Source: Aphrocallistes beatrix (lineage: Eukaryota > Porifera > Hexactinellida > Sceptrulophora > Aphrocallistidae). Taken from it: DNA of 64,000 nt. A model generated the notes under the pieces. The model was given only the letters and a program-made list of their open reading frames with translations, did not search any database and was not told the DNA's origin. The stretch spans positions 1,984,001 to 2,048,000 of the forward strand of contig OY725497.1 of the NCBI GenBank assembly GCA_963281255.1, given 5' to 3'. The position numbers and the translations under genes were made by a program. This document shows positions 1 through 11,412 of this stretch, one piece after another. Every line of letters starts with the position of its first letter. Positions within the stretch are counted from its first letter, which is position 1.

Positions 1-122
1 AACCATAAAAACGATAATCTACTAATCAACACTTGGGTGAAAGTAGCATAGAGATAGAATATCCATGGTCTATCAATGGTTTGGGTGGAAATAGCATATG
101 GGTGAAAATAGAATGAAACAGG
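1..122. repeat. One arm of a fold-back MITE (family C), cut by window start
   Basis: These bases closely match the right arm of the inverted-repeat element at 29735-30140, including the GAAACAGG outer end. The partner arm would lie before base 1. The arm is non-coding; an open frame across it is fortuitous. No function can be assigned beyond being the terminal repeat of a small non-autonomous DNA element. Confidence 0.7.
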
Positions 123-685
123 ACCTTGTTCTGGTAGTATTCACACTTCTTGGAATGGCTCAATACCATTTTCACGAAGAGCGCCATCTTTAGGAAATTG
201 AAAAACTTGAAGTGTTCTACCCCTCTGTAATTGGAAGTAGAGTCCGGCGCGAGACAAGACATCTCGTCCAAATAATGATTTATGCAATTAGTGTTGTCAA
301 GTGAGGTATTATAAATGAGTAATATAAATAATATGCAGCAAAATAATACATTATTGTAATACACTAGTGTTGTATGTGAAGTAAATATAAATATTGTGGT
401 TACATAATATTTTCAAAATGAATATTTAAACAACCATGAACTCACAATATGAGATAATTTTATAGTTGATAATAACAGTTATTTAATCAGCGGTTTTAGG
501 ATTGAAGTATTTAACCAATCAATGGTACCAATTTTTTGGTGAGTGCCATTGCCTTAGTATATAGAATGCTATGGATTGGCATTAGATTTAGAAGTAGTGA
601 TATATTTTTTATAAATATGTTCACAAACTTAAGAGTAAATAAATTTTAAATTTTCGTTGAGATAGATTTGTCTTTTTTAAACTTA
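123..685. other. AT-rich spacer, nothing recognised
   Basis: I see no convincing coding frame, RNA gene or repeat arm here apart from the AT bias. It ends at the TA dinucleotide (684-685) used as the target of the mariner that follows. Confidence 0.5.
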
Positions 686-758
686 CAGGGTGGCCGAATG
701 AAATTGAGACAAATTAAAAAAAAAGATATTTTCATAAATTGATAAATAGAGTTTAGAC

Positions 759-3099
759 CAGCGTTTCTCAACCTTTTTTTGTTGGTCGCCCCCTTCGTGG
801 ATCGCACCATTCCTCATCGCCCCACTCGCCCCATCGAGATTGTATACTAGAAAGGACCAAATACTGACACAGATATTATAATTGAATTTTATACGTTTAA
901 TCTTTAATGTGAAGGTTGTGCCTGGTGCCCAGTAATAAGATTTTTCAGATCGGGAGGTGATGCATTCGAAGCCATCTCGATGGAGAAGTAATGAACTAGT
1001 AAGTCTCTAGATTTGATTAACGGATTACTAATACGTAATAAAAAGGATGCACAGTGTACGTATTTATAATTTTATATCCACAAATAGTCTATTTATATCT
1101 GCCATTGGTGGTATCAAAATATTGTTGCATTATTTAAGGATACCGCCCTCGAAAAACATCGCCTGACATTTAAAAAAATGGTGAAATTTTATTGTTTTAT
1201 TGCTAATTCCATCGAATTATTGAGTAGTCTACCATCTAATCGTACTTGCTGGACGGTATGTATTTTGATATTCTAGAACTGAGCACCTAAAGCTCAGTCG
1301 TACTAAAAATCGGAAAGATATTCGTGGTTTTGCGGCGCATTCATCAATTATTTTCTAACTTATCTGATATTTTTTCAATTATACGAACCTCAAAATGGTT
1401 TTGGCCCCTTTAAATATTATAAAACAGATGAATTTAGAAAAAGAGGCACTTAAAATCCAATCAAAAATATCTTTATGAGGGACTTCATTTCTAAAATGCT
1501 CGGGAAATGGCCGTTGTGATATTAGCTATTGTGTATAGAAAAGAATTCTGAACAGTTTAAAAAAAAATTTGTTCAGATCCGACCATTAGTTCGTAAGTTA
1601 TAGTATATTGTAGGTAAAGTTCGGACATACAACCTCTCTAAAACCTCTCTATGGCCCCGAAAGTACTCGATGTCAATGCTTAAAAACTATTGAAGATATA
1701 TAGTATATTATAATCTTAAATGAAAGGATATATATGATAATATATAGGTTCCTCAAACATCTCTTTGTCAAAAAGTAAATATTTCTTGACGTATCATCGA
1801 TTTTATTGTAATACAAATTCTATGGAGAACTTTGAATATATCATAAAATGGCGAATCTTGTCATGAAATAAGTTCCCAAAGTAGCTATTATACTCAAAAA
1901 ACAATGCAATAGTCACTAGCGTATACAGAAATTTTGAAGCACTCAACATGATTATTTTGAAAGTTCAAAGCATTTATCTCCAAAATTCGGTCAAAGCCCC
2001 CCATTTATGGTCCAAAAACAGACTCCGCCATATCTCGGGAAATATACACCCAAATTCTTAGCTCTCAATTCCTAATATACTTTTCAAGACGGTATATATC
2101 TGATTCTTAAATAATAAGTGTACTACATGGAATGGAATGCTAAGTTTAAATTTTATCACGTAATGACGTAGCATTTTTCGAAAATCCTAACTTGAAAACT
2201 AAAAGTCGTAGACTCTCGCTCTAACTTCCTAATATACCTTTTAGAAGCTCTTTATTCATTCTAAACCGATGAATTATACTTTGTAGTGCTAGGAATATGA
2301 ATTATATTCCCTAATTGGTTCAAAATATTCGGGGTTAGAGGCCTCAAGGTAATTTGTGAATTTTCAGTATAATTTTGCTATTTTCACCAAAATCTGTTGG
2401 AATACATCTAATTCATTAGTATACATACGATTAAATGCCCATGGATTCTTTTATTTATCGTTAATAGCTCATTTTACATCGTTCTTAACATCAAAACTTC
2501 AAATCCCTATATCTCGGGACTTTAAAATTCCAAAATTGACCAAAAATTTTAACTCAAAATTGCTTTGAGATAGAAGTTCGAAAATTTCAGGAGTTGTTCC
2601 ATATCATTATTCGATGAGCGTAGGACCACTCGATTTTCGATATCTTATAAATTTGTGATTTTATTGCTGATTTCCAAAGAAAATCGGGCTTTTTTCGCCA
2701 AAACTAGAAATGCGAACCAAAAACTGTTTGGCATGTCTCAACATTTTTTAATTGTACTACCTGCCCACGCTAACATCTTATATATCTCTATTCTTGATAT
2801 ATGCTCTAAGCCAAACCTATGGATTTTTCACGGGCGGTATCCTTAACACATTATCTAGCATTCTATTCGAAGCCAGCAGTGGTATCAAAACACTATTATA
2901 TGATTAACAAACATTATAAATCCAATTATGGACAATTAAGGAAGTTTGTTTTTCAATAACAATTAGAATTACATAATTATTCCTGTAAATTATTCAACTG
3001 CAACCTGTGCAGAATAAAACCATTGCTCGGCTCCCACCAGTAATCTTATCGCCCCCCAATCGCCCCTGACCGTTTTATCGCCCCCGTTGAGAAACACTG
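759..3099. mobile_element. hAT-type non-autonomous element with 8-bp target duplication
   Basis: The left end is CAGCGTTTCTCAACC and the right end is GTTGAGAAACACTG, a typical hAT terminus. It is flanked by GTTTAGAC (751-758) and ATTTAGAC (3100-3107), an 8-bp duplication with one change. No transposase is visible. Between the ends lies a complete TTAA-I element (1138-2842). Subterminal runs of CGCCCC occur at both ends. Confidence 0.8.
1138..2842. mobile_element. TTAA-I element, copy 1
   Basis: It begins GGATACCGCCCTCGAAAAAC after TTAA (1134-1137) and ends TTCACGGGCGGTATCC before TTAA (2843-2846). Internal sequence aligns along most of its length with the copies at 33880, 41617 and, in reverse, 25144 and 37126. 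No long reading frame is present, so it is non-autonomous. Confidence 0.85.
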
Positions 3100-3184
3100 A
3101 TTTAGACTCATAACAAAAACTAGTTATATGTATTATTACAAAACATTTTCATTCGAAATGGCTGCCTTTTGCATCTTCACATTG

Positions 3185-3876
3185 TTACAACCGTCCCTTA
3201 AATCGATCAATGAACCGGTTCACTTTGCACAGATCCAAATTCTCCCAAGCTCGTCGAATTTTGCTCTCCAGGTCCTGCAAATTCTTTTGTGGCTTACGGT
3301 ACACCTCCTGATCCAGCATACCCCATATACCGTAGTCAAGGAGATTGAGATCAGGGGAGTTTGGCGGCCAATCTTCTTTCGTCCAAAAATCGATATTTTC
3401 CGTTCTCAAAATTTCTGCGACTCTGGTGGCAGTGTGGCAAGGGGCGGAGTCCAAAAAGCACTCGTCTGTGCGAGTCGCTGTGCAACGATCGGCGAAGAGT
3501 TCTGGATCTTGTCTCTCTTTTTGCCTTTTGGGGACTTGTGACTGCTTGTTTCTTTTCCTTCTTCTTTGCTCTCAGTTTCAAGTCCCTTCGGACGATATCT
3601 TGAGCCGTGGAATCCCGATCTCTCTCGCGATTTTTCTGAATGACTGAGCTGGATTGCGGCGCAGACGATCAGCAATATTTCTCTGACAGTTCACTCCCAG
3701 AACCCAATTTCCTGTCGCTACTTCCACCATTTTGGAACTTTATAACGAGCCTGTAGACTGTGGCTCGTGATATTCCTCGTGATATTCCGATCTTTTACAA
3801 GCTTCCAGATTTGAGACGCACTTTGTCCATTGTGAAAATAGGTCTCAACAACTTTTCTCTTCTCCAATTCATTCAT
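3185..3876 (-). pseudogene. Mariner transposase pseudogene, DD37D subgroup
   Basis: On the minus strand a start MNELEKRKVVETYFHNGQSA reads into a helix-turn-helix-like stretch (SASQIWKLVKDRN), then stops and frameshifts. Much of the middle, including the first catalytic Asp, is not recognisable. The C-terminal 89 codons are clear: LDSAPCHTATRVAEIL carries the second Asp and WPPNSPDLNLLDYGIW the third. I count 37 residues between these two Asp, the spacing of the DD37D (mori/maT-like) mariners. The frame ends with a stop just inside the right-hand half of the element. It cannot make an active enzyme; I infer a dead copy of a cut-and-paste transposase. Confidence 0.8.
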
Positions 3877-4014
3877 TATTGTTCAAACAATTGTTCTCAA
3901 TTATATAGCTAATATAGTTGATACGTCTATAGTAACTAAAATAATGACCTGACAAAATTTAAGGATTGTTTTAAAGCAAGTATATTTGTCTCAATTTCGT
4001 TCGGCCACCATGTA

Positions 4015-4422
4015 CCACTGGATAGATAACTTTATGTGAATACTCAGTGCACACTTTGCTATCTGAAGTGGCATTGAATGCTTCTAAACTCCATTTGAGG
4101 AATACGCCGATCATTTCTTCTTGCTGTAAAATATTCAGTTTTAATTCAACTAAAACCATGATTGTATAATTCAATTTACGCTAGATTCATCCTAAATTAA
4201 GTATTTAGTATCTATTAATCATACCAATGTGAAGACATCAATATTTTGAGAAAAGAGAAGAGCATTGTGTAAGTTGAACACGTTTGTCTGTTGGTAGTCT
4301 TGATTAACTCTTCATAGAGAGGAGAAAATGGCTTCCCACTTCTTTTGCTTTGGATTATTTCGTTTTAAAATAGATACTGTGTTTTGATATTCGAATAAAA
4401 CTTGTATGTAATATGAATTTTC
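4015..4422. other. AT-rich spacer, nothing recognised
   Basis: This is the sequence between the mariner right flank and the integrase-bearing element copy. No ORF, RNA or repeat arm was identified. Confidence 0.4.
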
Positions 4423-5547
4423 CATTGCCTACGTGACTATAGCCTTTTGACGGTATTTAGCCATGGATTACTTCAAGTCTTAAGTGCTTACTTCAAGTAT
4501 TAACTTAACTGATTACTTCAAGTCTTAACTGTATAGCTTATCTATATTTTGCTGACATTTAATAGAGTCTAATGAATATTAATTCAAAAGAGGTGGAAAA
4601 TTGTGATAGTTCTCTTCTTACTACAAACTAACATGTATACGAATAGTCCTCATATTAATCATGACCTAATCTCCCGTGGTAATGTTGGATTTTTTCTTGC
4701 CTTGATCATATTTCTTCTCTAACTTTATCATACTTCCCCCGATTGGGTGAACTCTTGGTTTTCTCGTGCAATTTCACTCAATTCTTGCCTCTTCTTTACC
4801 GTTGTTTCGAGATACTGAATGGATAATCCTGTAACTTTTGTTGGAGTATTACAAGTGCTAATGAGCATATTGATTGGTGATCAAGGCTGAAGGCCAAACG
4901 GCAACATGTGCAGAGATATCTTATTAGACGCGTTGTTCAAATTATTGCCGTAGAAAGTATTTCTTGCAACAACGACAACAAGGAACCCTTTTCTAGGTGG
5001 CGCTCAAGCATCAAGCAATGCATCACTTGTTTGACGATGCAGATCCGTCTTTCGGCCATCCCATCGGACTCCAGGTGTTACGGTGTGGTGTGACATTTAG
5101 TAATCCCTAGGTCATGGCACAGTTCGTGCACCGCCAAACCATCCACATTCTTCCCCTGATCTGAGAGCATAATATTTGTTACGCCATATTCACGATAGAC
5201 CCATCTTTCCATTAATGCGTTAACGATGGATGTGCTGGTCTGGTCTTACAACGGGATTGCTTCGATGTGATGCGAAAAGAGATCAACTCTGAATAAGAAG
5301 TATCTGTAGCCGCAATTGCGCTGTGTCGTATCAGCAGGTTAATAGTAAATTCACCCCCATCATCTGTCTGGAAGATGTGAGATGCGGGCATACCTTCAGC
5401 TGACTTCTTTTAAGCGCTCTCACCACAGTAAACTTGCTAAAGCAGTCCTGGTCATCTCCAGTTCTAGGTCCCATCTCTAAACTCTTCCATATCTATATGA
5501 AGGAAAATTAAGAAGATTAATGAGCTTGGCATTTTCCGAAGACCAGC
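4423..5547 (-). mobile_element. Integrase-bearing element, truncated copy 2
   Basis: It aligns with 11425-12600 from the shared left-end stretch GCCTACGTGACTATAGCC onward, through the same order of segments, but stops abruptly at 5547 where a Harbinger-like end (CGGCAGTATTCACTAAG) begins. The outermost CACA of the terminal repeat is also missing. On the minus strand it carries a badly decayed retroviral-type integrase. Confidence 0.65.
4740..5500 (-). pseudogene. Integrase pseudogene, copy 2
   Basis: Minus-strand fragments match the better preserved copy at 11720-12470. Near 5250 the segment that reads NPVERPDRHIHR in the other copy reads NPVVRPDQHIHR here, so the position normally held by the catalytic Glu of the DDE triad is Val. 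Several stops and frameshifts interrupt the frame. The family is the gypsy-like rve integrase; this copy is dead. Confidence 0.6.
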
Positions 5548-6062
5548 GGCAGTATTCACTAAGAACTTAAGATCGATCTTAGTGCTTAAGTCTTAAGTTC
5601 GATCTAAGTCGTATTCACTAAGCTTGGTATTCACTAAGATTTAAGTTCGGTCTTAAGACCGAACTTAAGACCGAACTTTAAGCAAACTAGGGAGGTGTCT
5701 TAAGTATTGTAATTGATTCGATTTTCACTAATTCCATAAATGCTGTTCAAACTTACTTGTGTCGAACATTGAATCTATCTTGATTGATATTAGACTTCAA
5801 ATAGAAATATTTTTAAAACATTTCTCTTATTGTGTGTAACATCGCAACATGTATCACATGCTATATTCGTGGCAAATTCTTCTTGGATTTGTATGAATAA
5901 ACAAACATAGATTCTTTGATCATATAATCATAGACTCATTCTAATATGCACAATTATAGAGACAGGCTTTATATATTGATTCACATGACTGATAATAATC
6001 ACTTTGATCCTATTTTCCTATCTACAATGATTTTCCCAGCGTTTCAATCGATAATAGTCCCT

Positions 6063-6492
6063 CTATTCTTCTATTAACTGCAGCTGTGCTGAGAATACAG
6101 CCATCTGTTGGAACAAAACTTCCTGCTGTAATGGAAGTAAGTCTGCAGCCTTCAAGAGCTCGATCGAATCATCTTGCTCATCAACAGTTCGCCTTCTCTC
6201 CCGACTTTTCTTTGATGCCTTATACGTTGTCTGGATTTCAATTTCTGGAGACTTTTTTTCCTGATATCCTCTACAGCTCTGCCATGCCATGCACTGAGTT
6301 CAGTTTAGCTGTAAAGTCTCTCCAGATTTGTTTCCTCCTTTTGTTTTTGTCAGCATAATTTCCTGACCCTCTCAAAATCTCACCTGCTGACTCAATTTCA
6401 ATAATGAGACTCACTCTTCTTCTCTGGTCCAATTTGCTTGCGGGATTTGTCCATTTTGGTTTGGTATTGTTAATGCAAGCACTCAGCAGCAA
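6063..6492 (-). pseudogene. Myb/SANT-like DNA-binding protein of a Harbinger element, broken
   Basis: Two overlapping minus-strand frames (6492-6271 and 6290-6063) together resemble the second protein of PIF/Harbinger elements. The first holds the helical core ...SAGEILRGSGNY ... KQIWRDFTAKLNSVHG, typical of Myb/SANT-like (Myb_DNA-bind_5 type) domains. The second has a basic linker (YKASKKSRERRRTVDEQ) and an acidic-hydrophobic tail (LLPLQQEVLFQQMAVFSAQL), as in the protein-interaction C-terminus of this family. A frameshift separates them near 6280. In intact elements this protein recruits the transposase to the ends; here it is a relic. Confidence 0.5.
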
Positions 6493-7117
6493 TGTATATA
6501 CATGAAGGACGCCGACTTACCATAACCATTAATGACACCAATTATTTTCGTAACACCAAATGACGCAGAAATATTAACGTCGATAGAGTTCAATTTATTG
6601 TTCTTCTCATATCTAGTGTTTATATTTTGTCTTAGAGAGGTTTTCATGTTACAATATACAAAGACACTTGTCGTCTATATGTTTTGTTCAATATAATATT
6701 ATATGAATTCATGAGATACAACTTATGCTCTTTGATAGCTCTTCCTTTGATATTGACTAGTGTAGAATAATTATAGATTGCATACATAAAACATTGAATT
6801 TCATAATAGAATTCAAAGTTAAAACAAAGATTTCACCACAGATATTGTAAGACTCACCAGCAGACATTCCAGGCTGTACAACTACATAGTAGATAGAAGC
6901 TATGTCTTACAGGAGTGGGTTAATCAATCTTCTTTGCTCCTAATATTGACATTAATGGCCTCAATTTTGCTCAAAAAGAAGAAATATAGTTTATTTTCAC
7001 TAGATCAATAATAAATGACTACTTGCCATTACCAATATTATACTTCAGTTTTGTATTTGATTAGTATAATGCTATATTCTAATCATATTAACCCTAACGT
7101 TATTTCTATGTTCGATC

Positions 7118-7241
7118 TTAACTGTAGAATGTCCAGCATTTATATGGCTTCGCACTTTTATGGCTTCAGTGCCATAGAAAATGGCTGGGAGACATCCGCG
7201 ATATCGGGGACACTGTGTCCCCTCTGGGCATTCTACGGTTA
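7118..7241. repeat. Small palindromic insertion inside the Harbinger relic
   Basis: CTTAACTGTAGAATGTCCAG on the left is mirrored by CTGGGCATTCTACGGTTAAG on the right, enclosing about 85 bases with GGAGACATCCGCGATATCG. The same internal motif recurs at 36137-36180 near a CTACGGTTAA. This is probably a very small MITE. Confidence 0.5.
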
Positions 7242-7309
7242 AGATCGATCTTAATTCTTAGTGAATACCTCTAAGTTCGATCTTAACTAGATGTTGAATA
7301 CTTCTGAAC

Positions 7310-7578
7310 CAATAATTATTAATTGCCCCCCCATCCCCATTCCCAACCTAAAATTATGCAGAGTGGAGGATGGTCTAACATTAGGATGTGCTAGCGAAAA
7401 ACGGAAAAAAAATAATTTGCCGATGGAAACTCAAAAACTAGAAAGGCAAACGAAACACGGTTTGACATGCCTCAATATTTTTTAATTACACTACCTGGCC
7501 ACGCTGAACATCTTATATATCTCTCTTCTTAATATATGAGATAAGCAAAACCTAAGGATTATTTTGACGGCGGAATCC
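7310..7578. mobile_element. TTAA-I right-end fragment
   Basis: It aligns with the right ~270 bases of the TTAA-I family (GATGTGCTAGCGAAAA ... GGCGGAATCC) and ends directly at TTAA (7579-7582). The left part is missing. Confidence 0.65.
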
Positions 7579-7582
7579 TTAA

Positions 7583-8724
7583 GGATACCGCCCTCGAAAA
7601 ATCTTGCCTGGCGTAAAAAAAACGGCAAAATGTTTTATTGCTAATTTCATTGTATTAAAAAGAGATATCTCTCTATCTTTGTAAATACAAGTCCAAATTC
7701 TTAGTTCTCACTTCCTAATATACTTTTTACGAGTGTACATATATGATTCTTTGATAATAATTGCAATACACCCTATGAAATGTTAAGTTTTAGATTTTTG
7801 TCATATGATGACGTAGCATTTTTCGAAAATCCTAACTTCGAAACTAAAAGTCGTAGACTTTCGCTCTAACTTCCTAATATACTTTTTGGAAGCTTTTTAT
7901 TCATTCTAAACTGATAGATTATACTTCGCAGTGCCAGGAATATGAAATATTATCTACAATTATCTCAAAATATTCGGAGTTAGGGGCCTCAAGGAAATTT
8001 GTGGATTTTCAGGGTACTTTTGCTATTTTTGGTAAATATTTGGCTTTAATATACCTAAATCAGCAGTATGGATGCGAATAAATGTCTGTGGATGCTTATG
8101 TGCATTATTAATAACTCATTTTACATTCTTCTTGACACCTAAACTTAAAATCTCTATATCTCGGGACTTTAAAATTTCAAAATTGACCGTCTTTACAGAA
8201 TTATTTCTCAAATTTGGTTTGAGATAGATGTTTGAAAATTTCAAGAGTTGTTTCATATCATTAGGCGATGAACGTAGGACTACCATTTTTTGGATATATT
8301 CTAACTCGGTGATTTTATTCATGATTTCCCCAAAAAAACAGACATTTTTCACCGTTTTTTGGCCCTTTTTTTTCGGACACCGATAAAATTTACAATTTTT
8401 GTCATTTTAACTTTCTTCTGGTCCTATGAAGTCGCAAATATGGTAGACTATCTATGATTCGATTTTGGGAGCGTTTGATTCCTTGGTATGTCCTAAACAA
8501 TTCATTGAGTGCCTAAATTTCTACCATTAAGATGTGCTAGCGGAAAATTTAAAAAACAGACTTTGAGACACTGTATCTCAAAATCTAGAAATGAGAATTA
8601 AAAACGGTTTGGAAAGTGCCAGTATTTCTTGATGGAGATACCTCCCCACGCTTAACATCTCTTATAGCTCTACTTTCATCGTATGCTGTAATGCAAATCA
8701 TATGTTTTTTCGAGGGCGGTATCC
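7583..8724. mobile_element. TTAA-I element, copy 2 (internally deleted)
   Basis: The ends are GGATACCGCCCTCGAAAAAT and TTTTTTCGAGGGCGGTATCC. TTAA lies at 7579-7582 and 8725-8728. At 1142 bp it is shorter than the ~1.9-kb full-length copies, with a deletion just after TTTCATTGTATTA near 7655. It abuts the next copy and shares a single TTAA with it. Confidence 0.85.
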
Positions 8725-8728
8725 TTAA

Positions 8729-10400
8729 GGATACCGCCCTCGAAAAAACATACGATTTGGTTAATAGCATACGATGAAAGTAGAGCTATAAGAGATGTTA
8801 AGCGTGGTTACATAGTGCCTTCTAGAAATACTAACGTGTTCCAAACCGCTTTTCATTCTCATTTCTAGTTTTTAAGATACAATTTAAAGTCTGTTTTTTC
8901 GTTTTTCGCTAGCACATCTTAATGGTAGAGCCCCTGCAACTCAAAATATTTTTAGGACATGCCAAGGAAACAAATGCTTCCAAAATCGAATCATAGATAG
9001 TCTATCATATTTGCCACCTCATTGGACCAAAATAAAGTTAAAATGACAAATATTCTAAATTTTATATGGTTCTGAAAAAAGATCCCAAAATACCCCCCAA
9101 AATGTCCATTTTTTTGGAAATCAGCAACAATATTACTAAGCAATAAGATATCAAAAGTCGAGTGGTCCTACGTCATCACCTAATGATAAATAACAACTTT
9201 TGAAATTTTTGTGCTACGTTATCACGTCATCAAATTTTAAAACTTAGCATTCCATAGGACATAGTGCAATTATTATCAAAGAATCATATATATACTGTTA
9301 TCAAAAGTATATTAGGAATTGAGAGCTAAGAATTTGGGTGTAATTTTGAAGAGATAGAGAGGTACCTGGTTTTTGATAATAAATGAGGGGGCTTTGACCG
9401 AATCTGAGAGTTAAAATGCAAGAATTTCCAAAGTAATAATAAAAAGTGCTCCAATTTTTCTGTACACATTGTTAGTGACAATTGCATTGATTTTTTAGTT
9501 TAATAGCTACATTTGGGTACATATTCCATGACTAGATTCGCCATTTTCTAATATAGTAAAAGTTCTCTATAGAATTTGTATTACAATAAAATCAATGATA
9601 AGTCGAGAAATATGTATTTTTTGACAAATAGATGTTTGAGGGGCCTATATATTATCATATATTGTCGACTCCGGTTAATAGGGTCACTGTTTAATCGGGT
9701 CAACCGCTTAATCGGGCCACTTTTGGCAGGACCGGAATAGCTCTCACACATAGAAGCTAATACAAAATATTTTCGGTTAATAGAGTTCTTCGCTTAATCG
9801 GGTCAAAATGTCCTCTGACCGATGTGACCCTATTAAGCGGAGTCGACTGTATATCCTTTCAATTAAGATTATAATAGATAGTAATATATCTTCAATAGTT
9901 TTAAAGATTAGACATCGACCTCTTTAGGGACATTAGAGAGGCATGATGTCCGAACTTTACCAATAATAGAGGATAACTTACGAACAAATGGTCGGATCTG
10001 AACATTTTTAAAAAAATGATCTGAATTCTATTTTAGTTAGAATCGCAAATATCACAGCGGCCATTTTCCGAGCATTTTAGAAATGAAGTCCCTCATAAAG
10101 CTATTTTGGAAGGTTTTTTTTGTGTTTTATAATCTTTAAACGGGCCAAAACAATTTTGAAGTAAATATCATTATAAAAGTATCAGATAAGTAAGAAACTA
10201 ATTGATGAATGCGCCGAAAAACAACTAATAATTTTTCAATTTTTGCAACACTAAACTTTAGTAAGTCAACTCATAAAAATCAAAATAAAACCGCCCAACA
10301 AGTACGTTTAGATGGTAGAACACTCAGTAATACAATGGAAATAATAAACAATTTTGCCATTTTTTTAAAAGTCAGGCGATGTTTTTCGAGGGCCGTATCC
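8729..10400. mobile_element. TTAA-I element, copy 3 (opposite orientation)
   Basis: It starts GGATACCGCCCTCGAAAAAA immediately after the TTAA shared with copy 2 and ends TTTTTCGAGGGCCGTATCC before TTAA (10401-10404). Relative to copy 2 it is inverted, so the pair forms a large imperfect palindrome centred at 8727. It contains a 188-bp pogo-like MITE at 9662-9849. Confidence 0.85.
9662..9849. mobile_element. Pogo/Tigger-like MITE, copy 1
   Basis: It has inverted repeats based on CAGTCGACTCCGCTTAATAG (left end reads TTGTCGACTCCGGTTAATAG), TA on both sides, and length 188 bp. It matches 28413-28600 and 46499-46687 along its whole length. The CAGT tip, TA target and CGCTTAAT core resemble pogo/Tigger termini. 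It is non-coding. Confidence 0.85.
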
Positions 10401-10404
10401 TTAA

Positions 10405-10473
10405 AAGGGGTCATCACTAAAAGACGGAGCATGTACACAAATCTACGGATGGATGACCAAAAAAAATAGCGCT
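10405..10473. other. Short spacer
   Basis: Seventy bases between TTAA-I copy 3 and a Helitron-end fragment. Nothing was recognised. Confidence 0.4.
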
Positions 10474-10622
10474 TCGATGCGCGGCTTTCGGACATAAAGT
10501 GTCCGCAATGACGTCATAATCCATGATGAGTCGACATTTTCGTCTGAGGTCAGAACTTAGTCGAGCCATAGCTAAAAGACTCCCACATGCCAAAAGTCAG
10601 CTTCCTGTGCCCGGAAACCTAC
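10474..10622 (-). mobile_element. Non-autonomous Helitron fragment, reverse
   Basis: In reverse it contains the 3' tail motif (GCGCTTCGATGCGCGGC, GGACATAAAGTGTCC) joined by an internal deletion to the 5' segment (ATGAGTCGACATTTTCGTCTG ... CCCACATGCCAAAAGTCAGC) seen in full copies at 13495 and 15236. Confidence 0.65.
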
Positions 10623-10744
10623 AAGTATATGGAAGCAATGTAATAACTAAAATTATATTTATAAAAGCAAAAATAAGGAAATAAATTGAATCATTACATA
10701 ATGATTATAGAAAATATATTGATATTCAGCATCAATTTCACACC

Positions 10745-10868
10745 AAAATTATGCGGGCCCATTTTGTATTACAATCACTAACACGCGATCCCCATAATAT
10801 AGTGTTTTGAAAGAGTCGCGGGCCACCAAATTTAGTCTCGAGGGCCCCAGGTTGTCCATCGCTATCAT
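10745..10868. mobile_element. Possible hAT-type 3' end fragment
   Basis: The region has paired GCGGGCCC / GGGCCACC motifs and ends CCCAGGTTGTCCATCGCT, a layout common at hAT ends in animals. No partner end or target duplication is visible, so the call is tentative. Confidence 0.25.
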
Positions 10869-10871
10869 ATA

Positions 10872-11302
10872 CACTGGCTGTACAAAAGTATTCGGACACC
10901 CCTAAATTTGCCATACAAATAGTTATACGTAATACTAAGTTATTTAGTGAGTCGAGGGCAATTAATTTGAAAGAGATACGCTTAATTTAACTTCAAATTT
11001 AATTACTCATTTTATAATCTTTCCACTCGATTAATCTCCTGCATTGTTAAATATTTTCGTACCACTAACTCACGATACAATATGCCATAGGGTAGCAAAT
11101 GCCGAAAATACTAAATTTTGAAGGGGAGTAATTTAAATGGAAAGCTTATAAAGTGAGTAATTTGAATGTGAAGGAAACGAATTTTGTTCTAGATTTAGTA
11201 TATTTGTTACTGAATAGATGTTAAGACTTCACAAATTGATTAGTATTATAACAATTTGGGTAGAAAATATTTGGACGCACGAATGCTTTTGTCCAGGGAG
11301 TG
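10872..11302. mobile_element. Tc1-type MITE
   Basis: The left end is CACTGGCTGTACAAAAGTAT then TCGGACACCC. The right end, reversed, is CACTCCCTGGACAAAAGCAT then TCG. The left side is preceded by TA; the right side has lost it. Length is 431 bp with no reading frame. A related right end occurs at 61859-62052. Confidence 0.75.
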
Positions 11303-11385
11303 CAGGCTCGAATAAGAGCTAATTTGAGGATATTAACATAACGAATTACACAAGCTAATCAAAATATCCCGCAAATAAAACCGCG

Positions 11386-11412
11386 AATAGTATATATATA
11401 TATATATATATA
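11386..11412. repeat. (TA)n microsatellite
   Basis: Thirteen or so TA dinucleotides directly precede the ACGAATT that flanks the integrase-bearing element. Similar TA runs flank other insertions in the window (28390-28412, 28601-28620). Confidence 0.9.

Larger units (their letters stand above)
686..4012 (-). mobile_element. Decayed mariner-type element (DD37D) with nested insertions
   Basis: The element starts CAGGGTGGCCGAATGAAATT at 686. The reverse complement of its right end (to 4012) is the same apart from two differences over 29 bases. TA flanks both ends (684-685 and 4013-4014), the Tc1/mariner target. Much of the length is a later hAT-type insertion at 759-3099. The transposase relic lies near the right end on the minus strand. 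Confidence 0.85.
5548..7272 (-). mobile_element. PIF/Harbinger-like relic
   Basis: The left end is CAGTATTCACTAAGAACTTA followed by AAGATCGATCTTA; the right end near 7245-7272 is TAAGATCGATCTTAATTCTTAGTGAATACC, giving inverted repeats based on the same TTAAGATCGATCTTAA palindrome. PIF/Harbinger termini of this type (…GTATTCACTAA…) are common in animals. No DDE nuclease remains, only the Myb/SANT-like accessory ORF. The left half contains tandem imperfect copies of the CTTAAGTTCG motif (5560-5680). Confidence 0.6.

Noticed and set aside
8116-8352. 78-codon frame in TTAA-I copy 2
   Set aside because: The corresponding positions in the near-full-length copies (25541-25720, 37530-37700) have stops or changed frames, so coding is not conserved.
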